Source of the DNA: Ilex aquifolium
Taxonomy: Eukaryota; Streptophyta; Magnoliopsida; Aquifoliales; Aquifoliaceae
Assembly: GCA_951799425.1 (NCBI GenBank)
Contig: OX637403.1
Location: forward strand, 26,166,311-26,230,310
DNA length: 64,000 nt
Direction: 5' to 3'
Position 1 is the first letter of the stretch, and each line of letters begins with the position of its first letter. The translations under genes were made by a program, and so were the position numbers. A model generated the notes under the pieces. The model did no database searches. It saw nothing but the letters and a program-made list of their open reading frames with translations, and was not told the DNA's origin. Below are positions 36,714-48,880 of this stretch, piece by piece.

Positions 36714-39700
36714 TTAGTGTATTTTAAATATCTCTGAGAGGCCAAGCTTTTTTCCATATTGAATCGCCAACCAACCCACAAAGGAGAAGTACGCTACAAA
36801 GAAACAAGCCCGCTTTAAGTGAGAGAGCATCCTTATGGCCTTCATTCGAGGCAAAGACTTCACTTGCTGCAGGAGTTTAAAAAGGCAGAGGAAGATCAAG
36901 GGAGTTGAAATCCCAGCGAGAACTCCAAGCATTGCTTCACAAATCCAATGTCTGGCTCTAGATCCAGTAGCAAACCAGGACATTACTATCCTTGTGGACC
37001 TGTCAGTACAAAAACCAATTGTAACTAAATACCTATGATAGGTAAGACAGGCAAACAGAACAAGCATAAACATGGGGACGCACACCATCACAAAGAAAAA
37101 AAGAAAAAATGCTCCTCGGACATTTCCATGATAGATAATACCATAGTCACCTACATAAAGGGTTGCTCAGTAACCGGGACTCAGATCACAGATATGAACT
37201 ATAGTTTCAGCTGTTAATAGGAAAGGCAACACACTTACATGCATCCAGATTAACAGAGCAGGCAGCACTCCAACTGTAATCATCTAACATATAGATGGAT
37301 GCACACGATTCTGAATTGTCTGCTTGGAAGGACAAGAAGGGATTGCAATGGTCTCAAGACTAGACATCAAGATTTGATGTTACTTTCACAAACCAAATCT
37401 TTTTCTTTAAGACAGTCTAAAATCGTTACTTTGTGTTTCCATTACTTATCCCAAAAATAAAAATTAAACTTATATTTCAAGTAATCACATGCATAGCAAC
37501 TAAGTCATCAAGGAGGAATCACCCAAAAAAAAACACAATATTCTCTAGCGAAACTAATTGGATGTCTAATTCTGAAAGAGCAAGACCAAATGCCAGAAAG
37601 TATATGGCAATAGTACCTCACGCTCCAAATTTTTTATGATTCAATTAATCTTTCTTGGACGAAACCGAGGATATCTCGATCGGGGGAGAAAACGGGGAAA
37701 TCCCATATGACCCAATATTTCTGACAAGTCGCACTTCTTGCGGAGCGATTCTCAAAGACGACGTTGAGACTGTTCGAAAAAAAAATATATATATATATAT
37801 ATTTTTTTTTTTGCTTAATCCGCCTTTACTAAAGATTAAGGAGTACACTTGTACTCTGGCTAATAAGGGAAAGGTTAGAGTAACCTCCTACCAGTTAAGA
37901 GATGCACATGCTACAGTCAACAACTATGCCTATGTCACTTCTGATTACATACCTTTAGTATAAAATACATCGATGAATATGCATCCTAGGGGTATGGAAC
38001 AATGCATGAATAAAAAACCTTGCAAAATTACCTTGGCCATTTATTTTAATATCAAGATTGTGTCAACAAAGTTGGAATATCCCACCAAGTAAGATTTCGT
38101 ATGTAACTCAAAGACGCATGCATCAGAAATAAAAGAAGCGTACATCATGCTCTTCCAAATTAGTGCATCAGAAACCAAATAACAAAAGTTTTGTACCTGC
38201 AGAAGCAGGAAAAAGCAGAAATGCACACACAACCCAAAAGTGATCTGATGGCTCACAAGGTACTTGCTAGGCTTTAATTCATAAAATCACATTCTACCAA
38301 GGATAAACAATGAAAAGCGAGATTGTCTGGCTTCCATGTTCTTAAAAGGAGAGAATTTCAGATGAATCTATAAGATAACAACTATCATGACTTAAAAACC
38401 ATATAAAGAGTAGAAACTCAGTAATCTTAAAATTTTCCTTTGGATTAGCAGCCATAGAGAGTACAAATTATAGAAAAACAAGAATTTACTTTATAGCTCT
38501 AATCTACTCACAACAGGGTATGTCGTTTGAGCATCTCAGTCGCGGACGGATCTTTTGCTTGGCAATCAAAAAAACTATCATGATATATGTTCACTTTAGA
38601 GAGGCCCAATGTATACCAGCAATCATAACTTTCATTCACCTAAGGAAAGCAAGGAAGAATATAAGAATTTCACGATGATTATCATGAGCATAGAAAAAGT
38701 CAGCTTCAGTACAGTTTACCATCAAAGTGTTAGAAAATCACTTTTACATATAATCTCAACTTCAATGGTCTAGTCAGTGCAGCAGGTTAAATTTGTGGTG
38801 CACCCACCTTAAATTTATCTTTGGTCAGCCATGCGACACCAAAATTGGGCCTGCAATCAGGGGGAAGGGCCTCATTTGGAGCCTCTGAAAATGCCATTTG
38901 TGCCTGACCTGAATTATCTACATATTCAACCTGCGATTTAGGAAAAATTATACAATTCTATTAAATGTTAGTACTTAGGTATATTAGACATCCATAACAT
39001 ATTTGACTACATTTAATCATAAATAAGAAATATGGAGACGCATAAAATACACTTTTCCCCTTGAGTTTTGAAAAATTATAGCCAACTCTTGCTAGTCAAC
39101 TTCTTTCAGAATACATCTTAACTGTAATTTTCATTTTTATCTTATTATAGGTGATATTATGTTTATAACCTTAGCAATGCATTAGCTTTCTATTAATTCT
39201 TACCCATGTTGCACTTTTAGCAGTAATTCTGGCTTTGGAACAAATTAAAATGCATCTAATTGTAACGACATAGCAAACAAATGGGTTATTAATCAAATGA
39301 TACCATCATATAACTCAAACGTCAAGCTACGTAGTCATGGAAAGAGATTCGTAAAAGAAAATTAAGATTGGGAACACAAGCTCGTGGATCAAGAGTTAGC
39401 AATCCTGACCTCGAATATAGACGCCCAATAGTAATCATACCAACATCGAAGCTTCTTTCCTTCAGAAGGGTAAACAACATGCTTGGCTTTGTAATTGAGC
39501 AATCCAAGTTCACAGACCTTGGATGACCTAAGATCCACAGCTTCAAAGAAATTAAGATCAGTCACATGGTGAGAAGCATTTCATTATGATCCTACAAGTA
39601 GAGTATCTAAGGGGCTGGAACTAACAAAAAAGCTAATGCTACCCAATCAAGAACTGAAATTAGCATCCAGAAGTTACACTAATGTGTTAACTCGCCAGAA

Positions 39701-40947
39701 ATTGCATTCTTTCCAGTTGCTCTTTGTATATCAACATATCATAGCATCGGGTTGTCTTTTCCTTATCCTCTCTACCTTTTCCTTTTAAATCTTCCAAGAT
39801 TACTGTTGAAAAACCAACTTATCTAAAAGTTTAAGCTTTCCCAGATGGGTGTAACATAAGTATTTATCTAATACTCCCCCTCACTTGTGGCCTCTCTTGG
39901 GTGGTCCATCACGTGATTTTTTTTTTTCTGTAAGGAAGAAGACCTGGTGTGATTTAAACTCGGAGAAGGCCATGTGTGATTTAAACTTGGGGCCTTTAGG
40001 CTCTGATACCGTGTTGAACCATCATATACTTTAAACGCTAATAGAAGAAAAACAAGAAGGAAAACAGTCAGAAACAAATATCAACCACGCAGGGACTAAT
40101 CACAACAAGAGAGAAAATTCTTATCTTCGTTTTAAAAATTCCCTTCCGGTAGACATAATAGAACAAAGTACTGCAATTTAATGGGAAATCATGACAATAA
40201 AAAGGAAAAAAAAAAAAGAAAAATCAGCCATTATTAATAAATCAAGACCTTTTTTCACTTCCACTTGCAATGTTCTTTCTCTATCTCATTTTCCATCGCA
40301 GCCAAACAAAATGAATGAATTGCTGTAAATTTTCCTTTCCTTTCGCTCACCAAATCCATCAACCAAATGGGAGTAAAATTCACATAAAAATATACAAACC
40401 AGCTAAAAATAAACAAGTGACAATAACAACTGAACTCGGCACACCTCAAATTCAAACAAGGTCTCACTACCAACCGTTTGGTATACGAGAAAACTGGCGA
40501 CTCAAATTTTATGTTCTTTAATGCCCATAAATAAAACAACACACCTCAATCAAGTTAAATATTAGTATTTTCCTGAGTCTGTTGGTTTTGTGCAAAGATT
40601 AATCAAAATACAAAAACCGTGCCTATACAGTCCTAATCCTATAATCCAGATTTCAGCTTCTTGTTTTTTTCAATTCTTGCATTTTCTCGGCAACAAACAG
40701 ACCCAATACTTGATCAATCAAATGGGTAAAAAAGATTCAGAGGTAACTTACTGCTCGAGACTATCTTGCACAACGAGGGAACAGAAATCGGGCTCGAAAT
40801 CGATACGTCCCCTATGGAAAAAGAGACCAGCACCAGCGTAAATGATAGTAACAGGAGGGCGAAGAGAGAGAACAGAAGAGTAACTGTGCAACGCAGCAAT
40901 AGGTAGTGAGGACTTCTTTTGTCGTTGGTCTCCGGTGAATGATCCAT
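36714..40947 (-). CDS. Plant-specific membrane protein of unknown function
   Basis: Five exons on the minus strand: 40947-40752, 39540-39410, 38930-38808, 38639-38512, 36999-36714 (864 nt, 287 aa). All GT-AG, with junctions conserving frame. Residues 14-45 form a long hydrophobic segment (LLRCTVTLLFSLFALLLLSF). A Cys-rich, probably lumenal or apoplastic, domain follows, with DLRSSKVCELGLLNYKAKHV, YDYYWASIFEVEYVDNS, DCRPNFGVAWLTKDKFK and YDCWYTLG. Two further hydrophobic segments lie near the end (GVLAGISTPLIFLCLFKLL and ACFFVAYFSFVGWLAIQYG). The arrangement, and spacing of at least five Cys in the loop, suggest a disulphide-bonded outside domain. I recall similar uncharacterised proteins in other plants but no assigned function. 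A hydrophobic open stretch upstream of the last exon (37000-37150) is intron by comparison with the family. Confidence 0.8.
37640..37780 (-). other. Unexplained GC-richer island in an intron of the membrane-protein gene
   Basis: A block of about 140 bp stands out by base composition between AT-rich flanks and a TA/T tract at 37781-37812. On the minus strand it follows a polypyrimidine run and cag (a splice-acceptor-like context) and stays open in two frames, one ending GFVQERLIES and the other PPIEISSVSSKKD. It is also open on the plus strand. It could be an alternative terminal exon, a fragment of inserted coding sequence, or a retroposon. I do not recognise the protein. Confidence 0.35.
39803..40020 (-). 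mobile_element. TRIM-like LTR element remnant
   Basis: On the minus strand, ttcaacacggtatcagagcc (complement of about 39999-40018) gives an LTR end followed by a Met-tRNA-type primer-binding site. About 120 bp further lies a polypurine tract (complement of actccccctcac at 39873-39884). A similar ttcaaca end lies at 39803-39810. The tiny internal region fits a terminal-repeat retrotransposon in miniature. The LTRs are diverged and the outer limits uncertain. Confidence 0.45.
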
Positions 40948-41558
40948 GGTATTATGGCAAGTTAGTCGGTGATTTGGGGATGTTTTGGGTAAGTTCCGGT
41001 CACCGGAGATGTCATCCGGTGATCGGCGTTTGGGAACAGCAGACAATGGGTCTGAATTCTGTTTTGATTGTGTGGGTTTGCAATTTCGTTAATGTATGGC
41101 ATTTGGGAGGTTTCAATTAAGTGGTCAACTGTCAAAGATGGTCAACGGGAAATTCTAGATCTAGACAACATTGTCAAACTTATGCCAAATTCACCCGGAA
41201 TTAAATGGTTTGAATTTAAATTTCAATAAGTCCAAGTCATAAATAAAGATCAATGAAAATAAGAGAAAGGGAGTGGCATTTGAGTTTCACTTTTTTTTTT
41301 TTTTTTTAAACAAAAGTGGCTACATCCTCTTTGTTCACTCCAAGGATCTTCAGAAAGGCGTTAACCAAATGATTTATTGAATTTCTATATAGTCATCTGT
41401 AAACAGAGAAAGATAGGAATACGAATATCTGTATTGCTTTCATTGCAACGATGGAATAAGAATTTAGTAGAGAACTGTTGTTTGTAGTTTCTCAAATATA
41501 ATAAAAATTTTATTAAAATTTTTTATTTATATAATACAATTTATAATAAAACAGTAAT
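40948..41558. other. Upstream region of the membrane-protein gene
   Basis: About 600 bp between the start codon and a Gypsy LTR, presumably holding the promoter. No defined motif selected; a poly-T run lies at 41291-41308. Confidence 0.45.
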
Positions 41559-42090
41559 TGGCGGGTCCGACCCAAATCAAGCCCAGGTCACAAATGATAG
41601 GCTCAAAGTAAGCCCAGATCACATATGCAGACCAACAAAGGCTCCGTCACAATTTCAGTTGGGCCAAGCCTACCTTCCTGAGAGACCTAACTCATCATCA
41701 ACACAAATGGGAATCTCCATCCGATAAGATGGAATCTGTGGGGATGCAATCACCGAGAGCACATAGTCAATCTCGCGAGATCACCTCACCCGTTACGAGA
41801 ATAAGGCGAGCTTCATAGAATCAGTTTCAAGGATGGCGCCTCAATTAGAGCCCCTCGGAGCCAACTTCACTTGCCTATAAATTGTAAGCCACCTACACAT
41901 GGGGGCATCACTCACATCTAAGCACTATACACTCTTTGAGCAATAAAACACTCAGATCACTGTAACCCTCCATAGTGGCGCAGGTCACTCTGACCGAACC
42001 ACTTAATTTGTATTTGTTTGTGTTGAGTCTCCTTAATTATTGCATTAAATACTTAACATGTGGTATATAAACACATTTTGTGCATCATCA
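41559..42090 (+). repeat. Gypsy-type LTR (Tat/Ogre-like)
   Basis: About 530 bp ending ttttgtgcatcatca directly before tttggcgtcgtctgtgggaa, the primer-binding-site region typical of plant Tat/Ogre-type Gypsy elements. It contains gcaataaaacac, a likely polyadenylation signal, and gaaccacttaatttgta downstream. A related LTR lies at 48260-48880. No matching 3' LTR closes the element nearby. Confidence 0.7.
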
Positions 42091-42146
42091 GTTTGGCGTC
42101 GTCTGTGGGAATAACTTAGTTTTTACCTAACTATTTTTGTGTGTTT

Positions 42147-43289
42147 ATGGCTATTACAACTAGATCAATGAATCAGCAAACAGAGGATGATCAACAACGT
42201 CAGAAGGAGGTCCTGCCCCTGTTAGCAAATTCCGTCTCTGAATCACAACAAAAGTTGTTGGAGACTATGTAGTTGTTGGTGAATCAAAACCAGCAGATCT
42301 TCTAGTTGATGCTCGTTAGGCACCCTCAAGGAGTTGTGCCCGAGCACCTAGGAGGAGAAGCACTCCATGCACCTCGCCTAGAGCTCCAAAGCGCCCTTAG
42401 CAGCTCCTGGGTGCCCCTCCTCAGCGTCAAGGCGCACTAGCTCCCCTTTCTCACATGCCGGCTCCATCTTCCCACACTGATGACCTTTCTTTCCAAGAAG
42501 ACGTGGGGGAAAAAACCATTCAGAAGCACTCTGGGCACCTTCGTGCACCAGTATGTGAATCACGAGAGCCACTACAACGACCATTTGGAAGGCGTCCCCA
42601 GCCACTAGGAAGAAAAACTCAAAGAAATGCAGAACCAACTCGGCGATGTCTTCAACGCATGAAGGCACAAGGGTTTGAAACGTTCGAGTATCTTGTGAGG
42701 TGTACTGACACACCCTTTTGTAGCTGATGTGACCAACTATCCTCTCCCCCCAAGGTTCAAGATACCAACCGTGGAAGTTTTTGATGGCTCCAATGATCCA
42801 CTGGACCACCTTGACACCTACAAATCCCTAATGCAGTTGTACAATATACCAGACAAGATCATGTGCAGGGTTTCCCTACCACCCTTGAGAGATCTGTTCG
42901 CTAGTGGTTCACTAAGCTTACCCCCCGCTTCCATTGACTTTTTCGGTAAACTAAGTAAGTCCTTCGTCTCACATATCATTTGGGGACGCCGACACCAAAA
43001 GCCTACCACCCACCTGCTTAGCATCAAACAGGACTGGGATGGAAGCCTAAAGAGTTATGTCACTCGTTTTAACAAGGAAGTCCTCCAGATTGAAGAACCA
43101 AATGACAAAATTGTCATGGTGGCCTTTATAAAAGACTTTCACTCATCCACTCTTATCTTTTCAATTTTGAAGCACCCGTCAAAGAACATGCTAGAATTAC
43201 TATCAAAAGCCCAGAAATACACGAATGCTGAGAATGTCGCCAAAGTTAGGCCAGTTGAATTCTCATGTAGAGAGGAATACGAAAAGTAG
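42147..43289 (+). pseudogene. Decayed Gypsy gag gene
   Basis: The frame starts MAITTRSMNQQTEDDQQ at 42147, 57 bp after the LTR, and stops at 42270. The same frame reopens at 42729 with NYPLPPRFKIPTVEVFDGSN, DPLDHLDTYKSLM and SYVTRFNKEVLQI, the conserved plant retrotransposon gag core. Stops interrupt 42640-42720, and between about 42868 and 42930 the expected FPTTL and WFTKL motifs occur in another frame with a stop between them, so two compensating frameshifts are present. No protease or reverse transcriptase follows. This is an endogenous retroelement relic and cannot make an intact protein. Confidence 0.8.
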
Positions 43290-45461
43290 AGACAATTCTA
43301 GCAATTTTAGTATCAGTATTGATGGTCAACAGCTACTGTTTGGGTCGCTGTGGACGCTAAGTAACATGGTTTTTGTCATCGCCCTCCGCGCCCCTGCACA
43401 AGCGCCCTGGTTATCATGTTTTCCACTTGCTTGACTTTTTAATATAATCTTCCACATTATTCAACAAATCTTCCAAGTAGTCGCCCATTATTCCCCACCT
43501 TTTTCTCTGCTTTGTCAAAAAATATTCTAATAAGATGATTGTATTTTATTGCCACAAAGTCTTAAAAATTATAGATCCTCTATTATTATCGAATTCTCCA
43601 CCCAAACCAAGACCACCCCTGTGCGCCCTCACTGTCGCGACCGCGGGCCTCCACGCCTACTGCTATCGCCACTTGCATACCTGGCGCTCGTACGCCTCTT
43701 ACCGGCGTCCTTTGTCCCAACGACGTCGACGCCCCCGAAAAAATTGCACCTCGTCCCGAGCACCCATCTCCTCGCCTCAGGCGCCTTCGCCCCTGGTGTC
43801 TACTTTGCCCATCTTGGCATCTCCCTTCTCATCTCCATCTCTTGGGAGTGAGAATCTCTTGTCGCCAAAAGCTCGGCCTAACTCTGTCTCTACTATGCAA
43901 GCAGTTTCAGTCTCTAGCTTAACGGTTCTCATGCGAGTCGCCAAAAACTCGGTCTAACTATCTCTGCTCTCACGCAAGTAGCCTCAGTCTCTAGCTTAGC
44001 GGCACTATCGTGATTCGCCAAAAGCTTGGTCTAACTCTGCCTCTGTGCTCACGCAAGCAGTCCTAGTCTCTAGAATAGTGATTTTCTCTCGAGTTGCCAA
44101 AAGCTTAGCCTACTCTGCCTCTGCTCTCACGCAAGTAGCCTCAATCTCAGCTTCTAGCCTAGCGGCTCTCTCACGAGTCACCAAAATCTTGGTCTACTCT
44201 GCCTCTACTCTCACGCAAGCAACCTCAGTCTCAGCTTCCAGGTTAACAACTCTCTCGCGAGTCGCCAAAAGCTCGGCCTCAAGAGGTGTAGCTCTCTCGC
44301 GAGCCACCCTCAACTCCTCATCTATAGACCGATGTATCTATTACTCCTTCATTAGAGTCCTCAATACCTACTCATGCTGGTTGACCCTCACAAATGTGTC
44401 TATCTCTCCCTCATCAGAGTACCTTGAAAACTATGATTTCATCCATTCAGAATGAAGGTTGTCCTTTCCCACAAATGGAACATAACACATGAAAATTCTA
44501 CTTTTTCACTAATTTGTAGTTAAAATTCAATTTAGTGGAAAACATGTGTTTTTTAGGGAAATTCAATGTCCAAATCGCCGTCGGTAGTTTCATTTTGGTA
44601 GATCTCGAAGAAATACCTGAATTCAAAAAAAAAATTCACCTCAAACGAACAACCGAGCACAAAGTTATGGTCGTTTAAAGTTTTGCCACTTCTTAATGCT
44701 TTTCTCATACTCCACCAGCGCCCAACGCCAACCACCAACCAGGCGCCCACGCCTTGAGCGTCCTCACGCCCTAATAGGAATTTTAATCTAATATGACTCT
44801 TTAATACACCCAATAATATAACAAACAAACGACACCTAATAGGAAAAACATTATAACGCTTTGCGACACTTAGATTCTCTGAAGTTTGTCATTTAATCAT
44901 TTAAATCTCTGATATTTAAAATATTACACACAAACCCCTTAAAGTTTATGTGTATGTAACACTTGGACCCTGCCGCCAATGTCCGACAGTGTATTCATTA
45001 AAAAATTACACCCAAACTCCCTAAAATTTATAAATGTATAACACTTAGACCTCTCGATTTTAAAATATATTACAAAACTAACAAAATTTATTAAACGATT
45101 AAATTACCTCAATTAAAGATAGAAGATATTGTATCCATTACAGTTTGACCCCTTATTTGATTTTTTATTTTTATTCCAATAGATAATATCATTGTATGAA
45201 AATGAGTATTGAATTGAGTTATTTAATATATTTATATTGTTTACTATTTTTTTCTCAAAAAATTGGAATATAGTTTGAGTTTTATGTCAATAGATGATAT
45301 AATAGAACATACAAATGTGTTGATTAGGATTATTTCATATGTTTGTATTTAATGATGAAAAAAATTAACCCAATATAACAAGTCAATTTAGTCCAAGATG
45401 CTCCAGGTATGCCACTCTTATCTTCTAAACGCAATTCATATTAGATTAAAATTCCTATCAG
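43290..45461. other. Retroelement-derived DNA without intact genes
   Basis: 43290-43860 and 44460-45100 are GC-richer patches with many cgcc/gcgc motifs and broken frames, continuing from the gag relic, followed by AT-rich DNA from 44880. The minisatellite at 43861-44330 lies inside. No host gene recognised. Confidence 0.45.
43861..44330 (-). repeat. Minisatellite that once coded heptad repeats
   Basis: Units marked by gtcgccaaaa start at about 43861, 43937, 44016, 44093, 44177 and 44261, with a half unit to 44303. Periods are 76, 79, 77, 84, 84 and 42. Read on the minus strand, the 84-nt unit is exactly 28 residues (four heptads), of the form ELLATRERVVNLEAE followed by TEVACVRVEAE, and 42 is two heptads. 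The shorter units have lost frame and stops occur. This is a decayed coiled-coil coding array, probably from a plant retroelement or mobile-domain protein. Confidence 0.7.
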
Positions 45462-46045
45462 ACTCTATTTGTTTAGCGAGTAAATGCAGACAAGTGAAGG
45501 AAAAGGATAAAAAAAAGTAATTTTTCATGCGTTTGATTAGCTTGAAAATACGATTTCTCAAGAAAGTATTTTTTTTCCCGCAACACCCAAATTTTCTTGC
45601 AAACAACCACTTTCATTTCTCTCAAATTATGCGGGGAAAATTTTTTCATGGGAAACTTATCTTGCTTCCTATTTTGCACACTTAACATGTTACCCATTTT
45701 CAATAAGATAAGTGAGAAAAACTTAGATATTTTGCTAAAAAGAATAAGATATTTTGGTTACAAATGTTGCTTTTTTTTTAATCAATTGAACTAGAGTTGT
45801 AAATGGGCATTATTTGTGTTACGTTTAAGTAATATTGTGTTAAAATTTGTCTAACTTACACATGTGTATGTGTATTAGATTGATATGACAAGAATAATTT
45901 AGTACTTGCACCAATTTTTTTAGGAAATTTTGCATTCTAATCAAACGCATACAAGAAAATAAATTTTCTTTTTTATTTATTTCTTTCACTTCACTTTCTA
46001 CATTTTCACTTTCCATCATCAATTTTTTTTCTAACCAAACGGAGC
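45462..46045. mobile_element. Possible Harbinger-like MITE
   Basis: The left end actctatttgtttagc and the complement of the right end (gctccgtttggttaga) are similar, and both halves share cttcactt / aagtgaa segments. No clear target duplication. Assignment is tentative. Confidence 0.35.
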
Positions 46046-46096
46046 CTTATGGTATCTCAGAGATCTCCCTCAATTCCTTCTCTCTATCTCACGCCT

Positions 46097-46099
<3 letters not shown>

Positions 46100-46138
<39 letters not shown>

Positions 46139-46150
46139 CACACACACACA
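46100..46150. repeat. (CT)n followed by (CA)n microsatellite
   Basis: About 17 CT repeats to 46134 and then seven CA repeats. Confidence 0.9.
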
Positions 46151-47997
46151 GCCATAGTTCACTTATGCCAAGACTCCTCCCCTTGCGTCTTTCCTTTTCT
46201 TTCTTAGAGCGTCTCCAACCTAATAAAATTTTTAGCTATTTTGGCAAGGTTGGCTCCAAAAATCAGCTCCAACCCACTAACTATCCTCCTCGCCTAAACC
46301 TAGGAAGCCTTCATGCTCACCAAATCGGGAGAGGCCTTGTGATGCCCCTAAAATCGGGGGTCCTTTGTCAACCCGTTGATTACTGATTAACCATAAAAAT
46401 ACTATTTTATTATATTTAATGATTGGTTAATTGCATATATTTGTGATTAAATGTGTTAAATTCCTTGATTTTCTAGTTTGATATTTTTTCTAGTTATTTG
46501 GTTTATTTTGCAGGTAAATTGGTTGATTTAAAGTAATAATGGATAATGCAGGTGAAACAATCACTAGAGAAAGAATCATAACTGATAAGGATTGAAGGGT
46601 CAAGGTTGAGATAGAAAGGCTTGAAGATAAATCAGCAATTTTATCCTTATAAGAGTCCAAATTAGAAGAAAAATCATTTAAAGTTGGATTAGGAAAGTAT
46701 CCTAGAAGCTAAGGATTTGACACGTCTTCATTATTTTGGTCATAACTTTTGACTCTGACATCGGATGTACCTGATTTTTGTGGGGTTAGAAAGAAGACTT
46801 CAAGCGCTACAAAAGTGTATTTCACGAAAATTTCATGATTCAATCTCCAAATATGCGAAATTTAAGATCGAAATCTGGACAGATTGTGTACCCGTGGGCC
46901 TCAAGATTTTATGCACGAAATTTAACTTTAAAAGACTTCTGTTTGGAAAGGAATTTCTCCCAAACCAACCTTATATCTTCTACATGTACCTAGGATTTAT
47001 TTTAGTATAAATAAAGGCTCTCATCTATTGAGAGAGAGAATTATGATTAGGATTATTATTCTTTTTCCATCTTTTTATTTTGGTTTTAGTTCGTCATGTC
47101 TGGCTAAAAAGTTTAGCTAGGGCTAGGGGAGGACCTTTCAATGAAGTACGATAATATTATTGACTCTGAGCTTAATGATATGAGATATTATATTAATTCA
47201 GCTTTTGATTTATTAGCAAAGTTTTTGCTTTGTAAAAATCCTTGAGTCATTGTGTCATGTATATTGATTGCTTGAATTTCTCTGTGAGTAAACAACTGGT
47301 TATTCCACGCTTAAGTTGATTATCATTATTTCATAGAATAATATAATTGGATGATTATTCAGGTTCCTGAATAGTCCTTTGATTATAAATTGTGATTTTT
47401 TTGTTTAATTCGGCGACTTGAATCAACCGACATTTGATTCTTGTCTAGAATTATGATTTAAGTCTTTAATCTTTATTGAATGAAATTGAGAGGGAGTACC
47501 TGATACTCTAGTATTTTTGTTATACTGTTTTAATTACTTCAATCAATATTCTCAACTCAACAATCTTTTAAATAAATTGTCTTCACAAGTTTGTTATAGT
47601 ATTTGTATGATTGCTGCTGTTTCACAATTCCTTAAGGGTTCGACCTCGGTCTTCCGAGAAATATATTATTTCGCTCAACTTGCGCGTGGGTTTACAATAT
47701 TAAAGTTGAAGCAATCACCCATCAACCCGCGAAAATACATGTGAATGCCGCATAACTCGACACTATGGCACGACATCTCCTTTACTGGGATCACAACAAC
47801 ACAAAGTTTGGGCAAAATCTTCCTTGTACTGGGCACTCCCAAACACATAACTTGTATACCATTCAATCACATGATTCATTCAAGGTCCAATATACATCAA
47901 TTTACTCTCATTTATTGTCCATTTATATCATTTAAACAAAAGAACCCAAGACCCAAAGGTCTAGCAAAAATATTTCAAAATTTGAGATTTGAACAAA

Positions 47998-48146
47998 ATC
48001 TACCGGTAAAAGATGTACAAGTTCTACCGGTAGAAAATGCTACTGGAAATGTTCTACCCCAGAAATGTGACGTTCTATCGATAGGAAAAGCCTACTGGAA
48101 AAGTTCTACCGATAGAAGAACTCATCGTTCTACCGGTAGGTCTTAC
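47998..48146. repeat. Cluster of ctaccggtag palindromes
   Basis: In 150 bp, ttctaccggtagaa and close variants (ctatcgatag, ctaccgatag, cctactgg) recur at least six times at roughly 20-30 bp spacing. The core is a self-complementary 10-12-mer. Confidence 0.8.
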
Positions 48147-48259
48147 TAGTTTTCCCCCATTTCCATAATTTTTCAATTCTAATTCATTCCAACTCTTTAC
48201 AACACCAACTCAAACTCATATAACATCTATTTTAAACAAAATACAGTTCATATGAGTTA

Positions 48260-48880
48260 TGATGAGCCCAAAACCAACTGGGCCAAGCCCAATAAATCAA
48301 CAAACCCAAATCAGCTAAAAGACAGCCTAAGTCCAGTTCATCAATCCGACCCAGCCCAAGGTCCAAGGAGCCCAAGTGGATAAGAGTACGTGGGAGATAA
48401 GTTATCGGGATACACACTCAGGAAGATCAATCATATATTAATTGTACTTACTTTTTGTAACTATCCTCCCCGAAGAAGCCATCTCCCTCACGTCACCGCC
48501 TCACTCACCGCCTCACCATACTTATATACTGTAAGCTGTCACCACATGGAGAGAGATCTCTCTCAAGACACCTTAGTATCTCACCACACCTCTCTACACC
48601 TTCCTACATACATAGCTTCTCTGTTCTAGCTATTGTACCTCTCCCGGAGCATATATCTCTCGGAGCTCTCTCTCCGTTACTGTATTCATCAATAAAGACC
48701 CCCCGACCACCGTTGTCGTTTTCGAGAGTGGAGTAGATCACCCGGATCGAACCACTATATATCTGTGTGTTGACTCATTATTTACTGTTTTTGCCATTGA
48801 TTACTTTATTTATTGTTCATTAATTTCACCATATTATACACTCAACTATTGATTTTGCACGAGACCAGTTTTGTGCATCA
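48260..48880 (+). repeat. Solo LTR candidate related to 41559-42090
   Basis: It starts tgatgagcccaaaaccaact and ends gaccagttttgtgcatca. It shares gggccaagccc, a caataaa signal and a gatcgaaccact segment with the LTR at 41559. Neither a primer-binding site nor coding sequence adjoins it. Flanks are agtta and ttaag, so no clear duplication. Confidence 0.55.

Noticed and set aside
36999-37150. Hydrophobic open frame before the last exon of the membrane-protein gene, looking like an extra membrane helix
   Set aside because: Joining exon 4 directly at 36999 restores the family motif and frame; including the stretch gives a stop or a broken phase.
37640-37780. Transferred plastid or mitochondrial DNA
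   Set aside because: I could not place it in any organelle gene from memory, and the two open frames match no organelle protein I know.
42378-42809. 143-codon minus-strand frame opposite the gag relic
   Set aside because: Mirror of the decayed gag region; composition follows the opposite strand.
43861-44330. CRISPR-like array
   Set aside because: Plant nuclear DNA, units are contiguous with no spacers, and the period is explained by heptad coding.
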